DNA of 64,000 bases from UBA5793 sp040255465 (GTDB lineage: Bacteria; Planctomycetota; Phycisphaerae; Phycisphaerales; UBA5793): contig JBDZVA010000002.1 in assembly GCA_040255465.1 (NCBI GenBank), positions 124,001 through 188,000 on the forward strand, in the 5' to 3' direction. The notes under the pieces are model-generated. The model was given only the letters and a program-made list of their open reading frames with translations. It ran no database searches and had not been told where the DNA came from. Positions 1 to 8,906 of the stretch are shown here, in pieces; positions within the stretch are counted from its first letter, which is position 1, and each line of letters starts with the position of its first letter. Position numbers and translations under genes: made by a program.

Positions 1-141
1 ATCGATGCGGTGCGCGGCGACGATTATCCCGTCACGGAGCGATCCGTGGATGTCCAGGTTGTCGCGCTCCGCCGCAAACTTGGTCCGTGCGGGGACTACA
101 TCGAGACCATTCGCGGGGTAGGCTATCGCTTCAAGGAGTGA
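1..141 (+). CDS. PhoB/OmpR-type response regulator, C-terminal end (partial)
   Basis: The window opens inside this gene; 46 codons remain before a TGA at 139-141. The residues match the end of an OmpR/PhoB winged-helix DNA-binding domain: a recognition helix region with SVDVQVVALRRKLG, then the wing ending in IETIRGVGYRF, which is near-invariant in the family. The receiver domain lies outside the window. The stop is 4 bases from the start of phoR, and the SD of phoR lies inside the last codons, so the two genes form one operon. The neighbouring pst-phoU genes make this the likely PhoB of the phosphate-starvation response. Family assignment is firm; the PhoB identity is inferred from context. 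Confidence 0.9.
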   Translation: MDAVRGDDYPVTERSVDVQVVALRRKLGPCGDYIETIRGVGYRFKE

Positions 142-145
142 GGTC

Positions 146-1576
146 GTGCCCCATCTACTGGGACTCATTGGAACAACCGGAAACCTTCTGCGTCGCCTGC
201 CACTCGTCCAGGGCGCGGAATCTCAGGCCGAGCCGTGGCTGGCGTTGTCCATCGTCCTCGCACTGCTGCTGCTGGGGCTGAGCGGGATTCTGATCGCCCG
301 GATTCGCCGCGAACGACTCGAACTTGAACGCTTGCGGTGGGGGGCCGAACGCTTCGCGCGTGGCAAACTGGATCGACGCATCAGCACGATGGGCTCGGAG
401 AATGTGGCGCGCGTGGCGGAAGCGATGAATCACATGGCTTCTCAACTGGATGAGCGATTCCAGGCGGTTGTTCGGCAACGCAATGAACTCGAGGCCGTTC
501 TGTCCAGCATGGTCGAAGGCGTCGTGGCCGTCGATACCGACGAACGAGTCATGACGATGAACCGCGCTGCTTCGCGCCTGCTCAACATTGATCCGGCGGT
601 CGCCATCGGCCAGAGCATTCAGGCGACGGTGCGCAGCTCCGCGTTGCATCGGCTGGTGACGGAGGCCATTGGTGCCGCCGCGCCGGTCGAGGGTGAAGTG
701 GTTGTGCGGCTCATCGATCCAGACGGTGATTCACGCGAGGCGGAGCGGATTCTGCTTGTGACCGGCACCGTGCTGCATGGTGCGGCCGAGGGGCGCATCG
801 GCGCGCTGCTCGTGCTTAACGACGTCACCCAACTCCGCCGCCTGGAAACGGTCCGTCGCGATTTTGTGGCCAACGTCTCGCACGAGATGCGCACGCCCAT
901 CACGGCCGTCAAGGGCGCCGTCGAGACCCTGCTGGACAAGTCGGAACACGATGCCGACGACGTTCAGCGGATGCTCGAGATCATCCGTCGCCACGCGGAC
1001 CGGATGTTCGCCATTCTGGAAGATCTGCTCACCCTCGCCAGGCTGGATCAGCAGGAGGGCCGCACGACGCTGGATCTCGAGCCGGGATCGGTCGCGGCGC
1101 TCATCGGCAGCGCCGTCGAGGCATGCCAGATGCCTGCTGACACCCGTGGCACGGTGATTCGAACGCAGTGCGACGCAGATCTGCGCGTAAACATGAATCG
1201 CCAGTTGCTCGAGCAGGCACTCGTCAATCTGATCGAAAACGCGATCAAGTACAGCCCGCCGGGAAGCGAAGTCCGCGTGCTTGGCGCGCCGGTGGACGGC
1301 GAGGTTGCGATATCGGTCGTGGATCAGGGCGAGGGGATTGAGCCGCAACATCTGTCGCGCATCTTCGAGCGCTTCTACCGCGTCGACAAGGGTCGCAGCC
1401 GGCAGGTGGGGAGCACCGGGCTGGGCCTGTCCATTGTTCGGCACATCTGCCAGGCCCACGGCGGGCGCGTCGAAGTCGAGAGCCAGCCGGGTAAAGGGAG
1501 CACGTTTCAGATGGTGCTGCCAAGCCTGCCAGCCGACGCGCAAGGCACTTGCAATCAAGGTGTTGCGCGGCCGTAG
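146..1576 (+). CDS. phoR: PhoR-like sensor histidine kinase
   Basis: Membrane histidine kinase of 476 residues, probably sensing phosphate status through the Pst-PhoU complex and phosphorylating the upstream regulator. The start is GTG, with AAGGAG at 133-138, 7 bases upstream. One clear membrane segment lies at about residues 31-53, followed by a HAMP-like stretch (about 54-110) and a PAS domain (about 113-220, with SMVEGVVAVDTDERV). The HisKA H-box has VSHEMRTPITAVKG with the phospho-accepting His at about 246. The ATPase domain shows the N box (NLIENAIKYSPP, about 363), the G1 box (DQGEGI, about 393) and GSTGLGLSIV. The layout matches PhoR. I see only one membrane segment, so there is no large periplasmic sensor, as is usual for PhoR. 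Confidence 0.93.
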   Translation: MPHLLGLIGTTGNLLRRLPLVQGAESQAEPWLALSIVLALLLLGLSGILIARIRRERLELERLRWGAERFARGKLDRRISTMGSENVARVAEAMNHMASQLDERFQAVVRQRNELEAVLSSMVEGVVAVDTDERVMTMNRAASRLLNIDPAVAIGQSIQATVRSSALHRLVTEAIGAAAPVEGEVVVRLIDPDGDSREAERILLVTGTVLHGAAEGRIGALLVLNDVTQLRRLETVRRDFVANVSHEMRTPITAVKGAVETLLDKSEHDADDVQRMLEIIRRHADRMFAILEDLLTLARLDQQEGRTTLDLEPGSVAALIGSAVEACQMPADTRGTVIRTQCDADLRVNMNRQLLEQALVNLIENAIKYSPPGSEVRVLGAPVDGEVAISVVDQGEGIEPQHLSRIFERFYRVDKGRSRQVGSTGLGLSIVRHICQAHGGRVEVESQPGKGSTFQMVLPSLPADAQGTCNQGVARP

Positions 1577-1711
1577 CCGCCCCCGATTGCGCCCCGCCTC
1601 GCCACTTTACGCGAATCTATCGACGTGCTCATCAAACGCTAACAGAGCGACTTTATGCTTTGGCAACATCAACGGATGAACCATGAAGACCGTCTGGCAA
1701 GGAGAAAACAA

Positions 1712-2698
1712 ATGGCGATCAATCAGATGCGGCGGATGATCGGCGCGGCCCTGGCGACGACGCTCGTTTCCGTCCCGGCGCTAGCCCAGGTGCAGGTCGA
1801 TCCGACTCTTCCCGACTACACGCCTGTCAAAGGCGTCTCGGGGACGATCAAGAGCGTTGGGTCCGACACGCTCAACAACCTCATGACACTCTGGGCCGAG
1901 GGCTTTCGCAAGATGTACCCCAACGTCCAGATCGAAATCGAAGGCAAGGGATCCTCAACCGCGCCGCCGGCGCTGATCGAGGGCACCAGCAACTTCGGCC
2001 CCATGAGCCGCGAAATGAAGAGCGCCGAGATCGACGAGTTCGTGAAGAAGTACGGCTACAAGCCGACCAGCGTGGCGACCAGCATCGACATGCTTGCCGT
2101 GTATGTTCACAAGGATAATCCGATCGAAGGACTGACGCTGCAGCAGGTCGATGCAATGTTCTCCAAGACCCGCAAGGGCGGTCTGCCCCAGGACATCACC
2201 CGGTGGGGTCAGGCCGGCTTGTCTGGCAGTTGGGGGAATCAGCCCATCAGCCTCTATGGACGCAACTCTGCTTCGGGCACCTACGGCTACTTCAAGGAAC
2301 ACGCACTCTTCAAGGGCGACTACAAGGACTCCGTCAAGGAGCAGCCCGGCTCGTCCTCGGTTGTGCAGGGCATCGCCTCTGACCGCTATGGCATCGGCTA
2401 CAGCGGCATCGGCTACAAGACTGCAGACGTGCGAGCGATCCCCCTTGCTCATGACGCCAATAGCGGTTTCATCCCGGCGACTCCCGAGTACGCCTATACC
2501 GGCGAGTATCCGCTGGCTCGCTTCCTATACATCTACGTGAACTACAAGCCCGGTTCAGAAATCGACCCGCTTCGTGGCGAGTTCCTCAAGTACGTCTTCA
2601 GCAAGCAAGGTCAACAGGACGTGGTGAAAGACGGCTACTACCCGGTTCCCACGGCGATCGCCAGGGAATCGCTTGAGAAAGTTGGCCTTCGTTGGTAA
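1712..2698 (+). CDS. pstS: Phosphate ABC transporter substrate-binding protein PstS
   Basis: Periplasmic phosphate-binding protein of 328 residues. I place the start at ATG 1712 because AAGGAG at 1699-1704 sits 7 bases upstream and the residues then form a clean signal peptide ending ALA before QVQVDP. An in-frame extension to 1655 has no ribosome-binding site. The mature protein begins with the fold's VGSDTLNNL loop and contains GKGSSTAPPAL and GPMSREMK, the residues that cradle the anion in PstS-type proteins, then YGRNSASGTYGYF. It is soluble, since there is no lipobox. A hairpin separates it from pstC. I see no convincing Pho box in the 135 bases upstream, though the consensus for this phylum is not known to me. 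Confidence 0.95.
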   Translation: MAINQMRRMIGAALATTLVSVPALAQVQVDPTLPDYTPVKGVSGTIKSVGSDTLNNLMTLWAEGFRKMYPNVQIEIEGKGSSTAPPALIEGTSNFGPMSREMKSAEIDEFVKKYGYKPTSVATSIDMLAVYVHKDNPIEGLTLQQVDAMFSKTRKGGLPQDITRWGQAGLSGSWGNQPISLYGRNSASGTYGYFKEHALFKGDYKDSVKEQPGSSSVVQGIASDRYGIGYSGIGYKTADVRAIPLAHDANSGFIPATPEYAYTGEYPLARFLYIYVNYKPGSEIDPLRGEFLKYVFSKQGQQDVVKDGYYPVPTAIARESLEKVGLRW

Positions 2699-2746
2699 TC
2701 GATCGAAGGTCCGCACTCGCGGATGGCCTCAGGTGAATTCAACCTT

Positions 2747-2776
2747 GCGGGTGGCGGCAGAAACGCCGTCGCCCGC
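2747..2776 (+). promoter_or_regulatory. Intercistronic hairpin between pstS and pstC
   Basis: A 12-bp stem (2747-2758 with 2765-2776, two G-U pairs) closes a 6-base AGAAAC loop. No T-run follows, so it is not a terminator. Hairpins after a binding-protein gene often protect the upstream mRNA or limit read-through. That would fit a higher need for PstS than for the permeases, but the function here is inferred. Confidence 0.55.
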
Positions 2777-2796
2777 GATTGCATGAGAAAGGACCG

Positions 2797-5403
2797 ATGA
2801 GCAAAGCGTCGACGTCACAATCGTTCACCGGTCGATCGCGCAATCGTCGCACCAGCCGCGCGGTGCGGAGCATGGACGTGATCTCACGGCTGCTCATCAC
2901 CGTGGGCGGAATCGGGACGATCATTGCCGTATGCACTGTCGGGCTGTTCCTGGTCTGGGTTGCGTTCCCCCTGTTTCTTCCCGCTGAGACCAAACCCCAG
3001 GCGCCGGTCACGGTGCAGGATGGGTCGGTTCGACCGGTTCGCTTTGCACTGGACGACTATCAGGCCCTTGCGTGGGCGATGTACCCAAATGGTCGCATCG
3101 AGGTCATCGACCCCGCCAGCGGCAGAGCGATCGACGAGATCGCACCCTTCAGCGCGCCCGCTCTCACTGCCTGGTCGGTTTCGCAGATCGACGGTACCGC
3201 ATCGCTGGGCTTTGAAGATGGCACGGTTCGACTCGGTCGCATTCGGTTCGTTTCGGAGTTCATTGACGCGCACACGCTTTCCGATGAACTGCGGCAGATC
3301 GGCGTCGGCGAAACACTGGTCTATCAGCACAACGGTCGACACGGAGTGCTCAATCGCATCTCCGATTCCCAGTATCGATTCGAGTCCGTTGAGCGCGAGC
3401 TGGATGATCCCATTGTCGTTGCCGAGGCGCCGATTCGCCTGATCGACCATGCGTTCGCCTCGAATTCCAAAGCCTTCTGTGCTCTGGTCGCGACGGGCGA
3501 GATGAAGTTTGAGCAGGTCAATGAGCGGCGCAACATTCTGACGGGGAAGGTCACGCGCACCGTTCAGTCGGGCGAGGTTCCCTTTGAGCCGCCAGCCGAT
3601 CGCGGACCGCCTTCGCACCTGCTTATTTCGGGTCTGGGCGATGCGGTCTATGTCACGTGGCCGGATGGTCTGGCCCAGCGTTACGACACGCGCGTGGTCG
3701 GCCAGGCGTCACTCATCGAGCAGGTCGATCTGGTGCCCGCGCCGGACGCCACGCTGACGGCGGTCGAGTTCCTTCTCGGTCGAGCCACCCTGCTGGTCGG
3801 CGATTCGACGGGAACGGTCGGCGCCTGGTTTCGCATCAAACCAACCGACGCCGCGACCTCCGATGGCTCCGTGCTCGTTCGAGCGCACGTGCTTCACGGC
3901 CCCGATTCGCCGGTCGATGCGCTCGCGCCCTCCGCGCGATCACGCAGCGTGCTCATCGGCTATCGCAACGGAGATGTGCGGCTCTACCAGGTGACCAGCC
4001 ACAAACTGCTGGCCGACCTCAGCACGGGCAACCAGCCCGTGGAACTCGTCAGCATCGCACCCAAAGACGACGGGGTGGCGGCTGTCGCCGGCGATTCACT
4101 GCGGCGCTGGTCGGTGGACATGGGCTATCCCGACGCGAGCCTCAGCGCCCTGTTTCTGCCGGTGTGGTACGAAGGCTACGAGAAACCCGCCGCCGTGTGG
4201 CAGTCTTCGAGCGGCACGGATGACTTCGAGCAGAAGCTCGGCCTGTATCCGCTGATCTTCGGGACGATCAAGGCCACAGTCTACTCGTTGCTCTTCGGCG
4301 TGCCGCTGGCGCTGCTCGCGGCGATTTACACGAGCGAGTTTCTTCATCCGCGCGCCAAGTCGGCCATCAAGCCTGCGATCGAGATGATGGCGAGTCTGCC
4401 CAGCGTCGTACTGGGATTTCTCGCCGCGCTGGTCATTGCGCCGTTCGTCGAGAACGTGGTGCCCGCGGTGTTGACGCTCTTCGCCTCGCTCCCGCTGACG
4501 TTTCTGCTGGGCGCGTACTGCTGGCAGTTGCTGCCTCAGCAGACGATGCTGCGATTGAGCCGTTGGCGCTTTGCGTTCATCTTCGCGATGGCGCCGCTCG
4601 GTGTGCTCGCCGCCTGGCTGCTCGGGCCCATCGTGGTGTATCTGCTGTTCGCTGGAGATATCAAACTCTGGCTCGACGGACAGAAGGGCAGCGGGATCGG
4701 CGGGTGGATGATCCTGTTCATTCCGCTCGGCGCGATTGTCGGCTCGCTGGCGCTCTCTCGCGTGGTGAATCCCTGGCTGCGGCCGCGCACTCGCGCGTGG
4801 TCCCGGCAGCGCATCGCCGCGGCGGACCTGCTCAAGTTCGTCGCCACGCTGGCGGCTGGGCTGCTCTTGGCCTGGCTGTTGTCCTTCATCCTCACCAAGT
4901 TCGGATTTGACCCTCGGGGGCTGTTCGTGGGCACCTACGTTCAGCGAAACGCACTGATCGTCGGCTTCATCATGGGCTTTGCGATTATTCCGATCATCTA
5001 CACGATTGCCGAAGACGCGCTGTCGACGGTGCCCGAACACCTTCGCGCCGCATCGCTCGGCGCCGGCGCGACGCGATGGCAGACGGCGGTGCGCGTGATC
5101 CTGCCCACCGCCATGAGCGGCCTGTTCAGCGCGATCATGATCGGGCTCGGCCGCGCCGTGGGCGAGACCATGATTGTGCTGATGGCCGCCGGCAATACGC
5201 CGGTCATGGAATGGAACATGTTCAACGGTTTCCGCACCCTTTCGGCGAACATCGCCGTCGAACTTCCTGAGGCCGTGCGAAACAGCACGCACTATCGAAC
5301 GCTCTTCCTCGCCGCACTCGTGCTCTTTGCCATGACCTTTGTGCTCAACACGATTGCCGAGATCGTCCGCCTCCGTTTCCGCAAGAGGGCGTATCAACTG
5401 TGA
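2797..5403 (+). CDS. pstC: Phosphate ABC transporter permease PstC, extended form
   Basis: Inner-membrane permease of 868 residues, far longer than a classic PstC of about 300. The start at ATG 2797 follows AAAGGA at 2788-2793. A first membrane segment (about 28-60) is followed by about 400 extracytoplasmic residues resembling a beta-propeller (repeated stretches such as YRNGDVRLYQV and LRRWSVDMG). The permease core begins at about 490, and the cytoplasmic coupling loop (EAA-type, VPEHLRAASLGAGATRWQ) lies at about 745. Long PstC proteins with an N-terminal domain are known in some proteobacteria. The stop overlaps the GTG start of pstA by 4 bases (GTGA), which implies translational coupling. 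Confidence 0.93.
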   Translation: MSKASTSQSFTGRSRNRRTSRAVRSMDVISRLLITVGGIGTIIAVCTVGLFLVWVAFPLFLPAETKPQAPVTVQDGSVRPVRFALDDYQALAWAMYPNGRIEVIDPASGRAIDEIAPFSAPALTAWSVSQIDGTASLGFEDGTVRLGRIRFVSEFIDAHTLSDELRQIGVGETLVYQHNGRHGVLNRISDSQYRFESVERELDDPIVVAEAPIRLIDHAFASNSKAFCALVATGEMKFEQVNERRNILTGKVTRTVQSGEVPFEPPADRGPPSHLLISGLGDAVYVTWPDGLAQRYDTRVVGQASLIEQVDLVPAPDATLTAVEFLLGRATLLVGDSTGTVGAWFRIKPTDAATSDGSVLVRAHVLHGPDSPVDALAPSARSRSVLIGYRNGDVRLYQVTSHKLLADLSTGNQPVELVSIAPKDDGVAAVAGDSLRRWSVDMGYPDASLSALFLPVWYEGYEKPAAVWQSSSGTDDFEQKLGLYPLIFGTIKATVYSLLFGVPLALLAAIYTSEFLHPRAKSAIKPAIEMMASLPSVVLGFLAALVIAPFVENVVPAVLTLFASLPLTFLLGAYCWQLLPQQTMLRLSRWRFAFIFAMAPLGVLAAWLLGPIVVYLLFAGDIKLWLDGQKGSGIGGWMILFIPLGAIVGSLALSRVVNPWLRPRTRAWSRQRIAAADLLKFVATLAAGLLLAWLLSFILTKFGFDPRGLFVGTYVQRNALIVGFIMGFAIIPIIYTIAEDALSTVPEHLRAASLGAGATRWQTAVRVILPTAMSGLFSAIMIGLGRAVGETMIVLMAAGNTPVMEWNMFNGFRTLSANIAVELPEAVRNSTHYRTLFLAALVLFAMTFVLNTIAEIVRLRFRKRAYQL

Positions 5404-7205
5404 CGCACGCGGTTCAGCCATCTTCGAACCTCGCACGCCCTTCCGGCCGCGGTACTCGTCGATCTCATCTCCCCGCCACGGGGATGGTCCGCCGACGGAC
5501 CCGCGCGACGACTTCGCTTCTCGCGCACGGCGAGCCGATGGTCTGGCTGACCGGCGGAGCGCTGGCCGTGGCGCTGCTCATGATCACGGGTCTGCTGCTG
5601 CTGGTGTTGGTGCAGGGAAGCGGGACTTTCTGGCCCGGTTCCGTGGTTCGGGTGGCGTTGCACGATGGCCGCGTCTTTATGGGTGAAGTCACGCGAACGG
5701 AAACGTTCAGCCCATCCACCGAAGTGCTGGCGGCCCTGCCGGCAGACACTCAGAAGCAGGCCAGCGTGGCAGTCGCAGCAAACGACGGACTCGCCACGCG
5801 CCGTCTTGTTCGAACCGGCAACTTTGATCTCACCGGCGACCACTTCAACTGGGTGACGGACTATGAAGTCTCCGAAGAGACACTTCCCCGGTGGGCGCTG
5901 GTCATCGAGCGCCTCGAGTGGGGTCGTTTCTACGGCGTGCCCAAAGCGTTTCTTATTGACGGCCGGATCGTCGCGCAGACGCCCGAAACGGTGTGGGAAC
6001 AGTTCAACACAGAGCACGCGGCTTCTCGTGAACGCTGGCACAAACGCAAGAATCTCGAGGATCATGAGATCGGCCACGTGAACGCCGTTCTCGAGGCCGC
6101 ACGCCTTGACCTGCGACGGGTGATAGACCGCTACGGCGAGGGGTCGCCCCAGGCGCAAGCCGCACAGGCGCAGTTCGATGCGGCCGGCAGCAGGGCGGAC
6201 GGCGAATTCGCCCGCATTCGCGCGGAGATCAAGACACTCAACGACGAGAACGCCAGGTATGTCATGCTCATGGAGACGGTTCAGGGGCAGGAAAAGCCGC
6301 TGCAGGTGTCTGATGTGGTCCGGGCTTATCCGGCGAACCAATTGAGCCTTCCGCAGAAGGCCGGCGTCTACGCCTCGCGCTGGGGCGAGTACCTGACGGA
6401 TGAGCCGCGCGAAGCCAACAGCGAGGGCGGCGTGTTTCCGGCGATCTTCGGTACGGTGCTGATGACGCTCATCATGTCGCTGCTGGTCGTGCCCTTCGGC
6501 GTGCTGGCGGCGCTGTATCTTCGTGAGTACGCCAGGGGCGGGGTGGTCATATCAGCGGTGCGGATTGCGGTGAACAACCTTGCCGGCGTGCCGAGCATTG
6601 TGTTCGGCGTGTTTGGTCTGGGTTTCTTCTGCTATCTCATGGGCGGCACGATTGACGACCTGTTCTTCGCCGCAAAGAAGGCGTCCGGCGGCCCGACCTT
6701 TGGCACGGGCGGCTTGTTCTGGGCCTCGCTGACGCTGGCGCTGCTGACGCTGCCCGTCGTAATCGTGGCCACGGAGGAGGCGCTCTCAGCCGTGCCCAAC
6801 TCCATGCGCGAGGGGTCGTACGCCTGCGGTGCGAGCAAATGGCAGACGATCAAGCGCATCGTGCTGCCGCGGGCGATGCCGGGCATCATGACGGGCATGA
6901 TCCTGGCCATGGCGCGCGGAGCGGGGGAAGTGGCGCCGCTGATGCTGGTCGGGGCCGTGAAGTTGTCGATGGAGTTGCCCGGCGAGATCGATTCGATCGC
7001 GCCGTATGTTCACGTCGAGCGGAGTTTCATGCACCTGGGCTTTCACATCTATGATCTGGGATTCCAGAGTCAGAACAGCGAAGCCGCCAAGCCCATGGTG
7101 TTCACGACCACACTGCTGCTTATCGCGATCATCGCGATGCTCAACCTTGCCGCTGTATGGCTGCGAACGCGCTTGCGTCGCAAGTTCCTCGTCAGCCAGT
7201 TCTGA
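5400..7205 (+). CDS. pstA: Phosphate ABC transporter permease PstA, extended form
   Basis: Second permease of the Pst importer, 601 residues against a usual 280-300. It starts at GTG 5400, overlapping the pstC stop. The first membrane segment is at about residues 47-73. About 260 extracytoplasmic residues follow, including an Ala/Arg/Glu-rich stretch likely to be coiled coil (about 220-290). The permease core starts at about 343, and the coupling loop VPNSMREGSYACGASKWQ is at about 465. The end shows the PstA pattern RGAGEVAPLMLVGAV. Both permeases carry an insertion at the same place, so the two extra domains may form one extracytoplasmic assembly with PstS (inference). Confidence 0.94.
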   Translation: MTHAVQPSSNLARPSGRGTRRSHLPATGMVRRRTRATTSLLAHGEPMVWLTGGALAVALLMITGLLLLVLVQGSGTFWPGSVVRVALHDGRVFMGEVTRTETFSPSTEVLAALPADTQKQASVAVAANDGLATRRLVRTGNFDLTGDHFNWVTDYEVSEETLPRWALVIERLEWGRFYGVPKAFLIDGRIVAQTPETVWEQFNTEHAASRERWHKRKNLEDHEIGHVNAVLEAARLDLRRVIDRYGEGSPQAQAAQAQFDAAGSRADGEFARIRAEIKTLNDENARYVMLMETVQGQEKPLQVSDVVRAYPANQLSLPQKAGVYASRWGEYLTDEPREANSEGGVFPAIFGTVLMTLIMSLLVVPFGVLAALYLREYARGGVVISAVRIAVNNLAGVPSIVFGVFGLGFFCYLMGGTIDDLFFAAKKASGGPTFGTGGLFWASLTLALLTLPVVIVATEEALSAVPNSMREGSYACGASKWQTIKRIVLPRAMPGIMTGMILAMARGAGEVAPLMLVGAVKLSMELPGEIDSIAPYVHVERSFMHLGFHIYDLGFQSQNSEAAKPMVFTTTLLLIAIIAMLNLAAVWLRTRLRRKFLVSQF

Positions 7206-7223
7206 TTTTGGGAGAAGACAGGA

Positions 7224-8135
7224 ATGACCGCCTTGGACACAGCCAGACACACCCCGCTTGGAGCCAGGCCCGGAGGCGGCGCGGTCGATCAAGTATCCGC
7301 TCCGCCGCATCTCGACCGGCTCAAGGCGATCAGCGCCGGCCAGCAGGTCGACCCGGTCGTGCATGAGGAACTCGCTGCCGAACAGGCCGTGCTCGACATC
7401 GATCGATTCAACCTCTGGTACGGGGCCAAGCGAGCGCTCTTCGACATCACCATGCCGGTGGCGAGCGGCAAGGTCACCGCACTCATCGGGCCGTCCGGCT
7501 GCGGAAAGTCCACGCTGCTCCGATCGGTGAATCGACTCAATGACCTGCTCGACATCGTGCGCATCGAGGGCGACATGCGACTGCTGGGCGATTCGATCTA
7601 TGGCCCGGGCGTGGATGTGATCGAATTGCGCAAACGCATGGGGATGGTCTTTCAGAAGTCCAATCCCTTCCCCATGAGCATCTACGAAAACGTCGTCTAC
7701 TCGCTGCGCATTGACGGCGAGCGCGACCGCCGCGTGCTGGATGAAGTCTGCGAACGCAGCCTGCGCGGCTCAGCCCTGTGGGATGAAGTGAAAGATCGAC
7801 TGCAGGAGACGGCGCTCGGGCTGTCCGGCGGGCAGCAGCAGCGGCTGTGCATTGCCCGCGCCATTGCCGCCGAGCCGGAAGTGCTGCTCATGGATGAGCC
7901 GTGTTCTGCGCTCGACCCCATTGCGACGGGCAAGGTCGAGGATCTCATCCACGAACTCAAGGGCGAGTACACCGTGCTCATCGTGACGCACAACATGCAG
8001 CAGGCCGCCCGCGTCAGCGACTACACCGCATTCATGTACCTCGGCCACGTCATTGAGTACGGCCCGACGGTGGACATCTTCACGAATCCACGCGTCCCCG
8101 AAACCTCGGACTATGTCACTGGCCGCTTCGGCTGA
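7224..8135 (+). CDS. pstB: Phosphate ABC transporter ATP-binding protein PstB
   Basis: Cytoplasmic ATPase of 303 residues that powers the PstCA channel. It shows Walker A GPSGCGKS (about 89-96), the Q-loop MVFQKSNPFPMSIYENV, the signature LSGGQQQRLCIARA (about 199) and Walker B LLMDEPCSALDP (about 219). The C-terminus ends in TSDYVTGRFG, typical of PstB. The N-terminus has about 50 extra, poorly conserved residues before the ATPase fold; a later start cannot be excluded. It starts 18 bases after pstA with a GGAG-type SD. Confidence 0.96.
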   Translation: MTALDTARHTPLGARPGGGAVDQVSAPPHLDRLKAISAGQQVDPVVHEELAAEQAVLDIDRFNLWYGAKRALFDITMPVASGKVTALIGPSGCGKSTLLRSVNRLNDLLDIVRIEGDMRLLGDSIYGPGVDVIELRKRMGMVFQKSNPFPMSIYENVVYSLRIDGERDRRVLDEVCERSLRGSALWDEVKDRLQETALGLSGGQQQRLCIARAIAAEPEVLLMDEPCSALDPIATGKVEDLIHELKGEYTVLIVTHNMQQAARVSDYTAFMYLGHVIEYGPTVDIFTNPRVPETSDYVTGRFG

Positions 8136-8172
8136 GCGGCGCTGTCCCCGGCGCCCCGAAAGGTGAGTTCCC

Positions 8173-8877
8173 ATGTCACAGCATTTCATCCACGAAATCG
8201 AACGCCTCAAGAAACGCCTTCTCGCCTTGGGCGCCCTGGTGGAAGAGAGTGTGCACCGGGCGGTGCTCTCCGTCCAGGATCGCGATTCACGACTGGCCAC
8301 GCAGGTGATCAAGTCGGATGCGGAAATCGACCGCGCCGAAGTCGAGCTGGAGGAGGAATGCCTCAAGGTGCTTGCGCTGCACCAGCCCGTGGCGGCGGAC
8401 TTGCGCTTTGTGGTGGCGGTGCTGAAGATCAACAACGATCTGGAGCGCATCGGCGATCTCGCGACGAACATCGCCAGCCGCGCGTTCTACCTTTCCAGCC
8501 AGCCGCCGACGAAGATGCCCTTCGACTTTTTCGCGATGTCTGAAAAAGTCGAGTGGATGCTCAAGCACACGCTCGATGCGCTGGTCAAATCGGACTCCGC
8601 GCTGGCGTACCAGGTGCTCGCCGCCGACGATGACGTCGACGCGATCAACCGCGAGATGTACACCCGCGTGGAGAGCGGCATTCGCCAGTCGCCCGATGAA
8701 CTCGAACGACTCATTCACATGCTTGGCGTGTCGCGCGCCCTCGAGCGCATCGCCGATCACACCACGAATGTCGCCGAAGACATCATCTACATGCAGGAAG
8801 GCCAGATCGTGCGACACCAGACGGTGCAGCCGGGGCCGCAATCGCTGCGGGTGCAGGGCGGCAGCAAGGCGGGGTAG
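8173..8877 (+). CDS. phoU: Phosphate signalling protein PhoU
   Basis: 234 residues, the usual PhoU length, made of two related three-helix PhoU repeats. The conserved LKINNDLERIGDLATNIA of repeat one is echoed by LERIADHTTNVAEDIIY in repeat two; these acidic motifs bind metal clusters in known PhoU structures. PhoU links Pst transport activity to PhoR and represses the Pho response under phosphate sufficiency. It closes the phoB-phoR-pstSCAB-phoU run, 37 bases after pstB. The next gene is convergent. Confidence 0.96.
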   Translation: MSQHFIHEIERLKKRLLALGALVEESVHRAVLSVQDRDSRLATQVIKSDAEIDRAEVELEEECLKVLALHQPVAADLRFVVAVLKINNDLERIGDLATNIASRAFYLSSQPPTKMPFDFFAMSEKVEWMLKHTLDALVKSDSALAYQVLAADDDVDAINREMYTRVESGIRQSPDELERLIHMLGVSRALERIADHTTNVAEDIIYMQEGQIVRHQTVQPGPQSLRVQGGSKAG

Positions 8878-8906
8878 GTTCGGTCGGCCGCCGACGCCTC
8901 GCCCAT

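Noticed and set aside
1577..1711. Pho box upstream of pstS
   Set aside because: No pair of CTGTCAT-like repeats at 11-base spacing is visible; the regulator may use another motif.
4096..5436. 446-codon open frame opposite pstC
   Set aside because: It lies entirely antisense to the PstC core, its residues are Arg/His/Gln/Glu-rich as expected for a shadow in GC-rich DNA, and the + frame has clear permease motifs.
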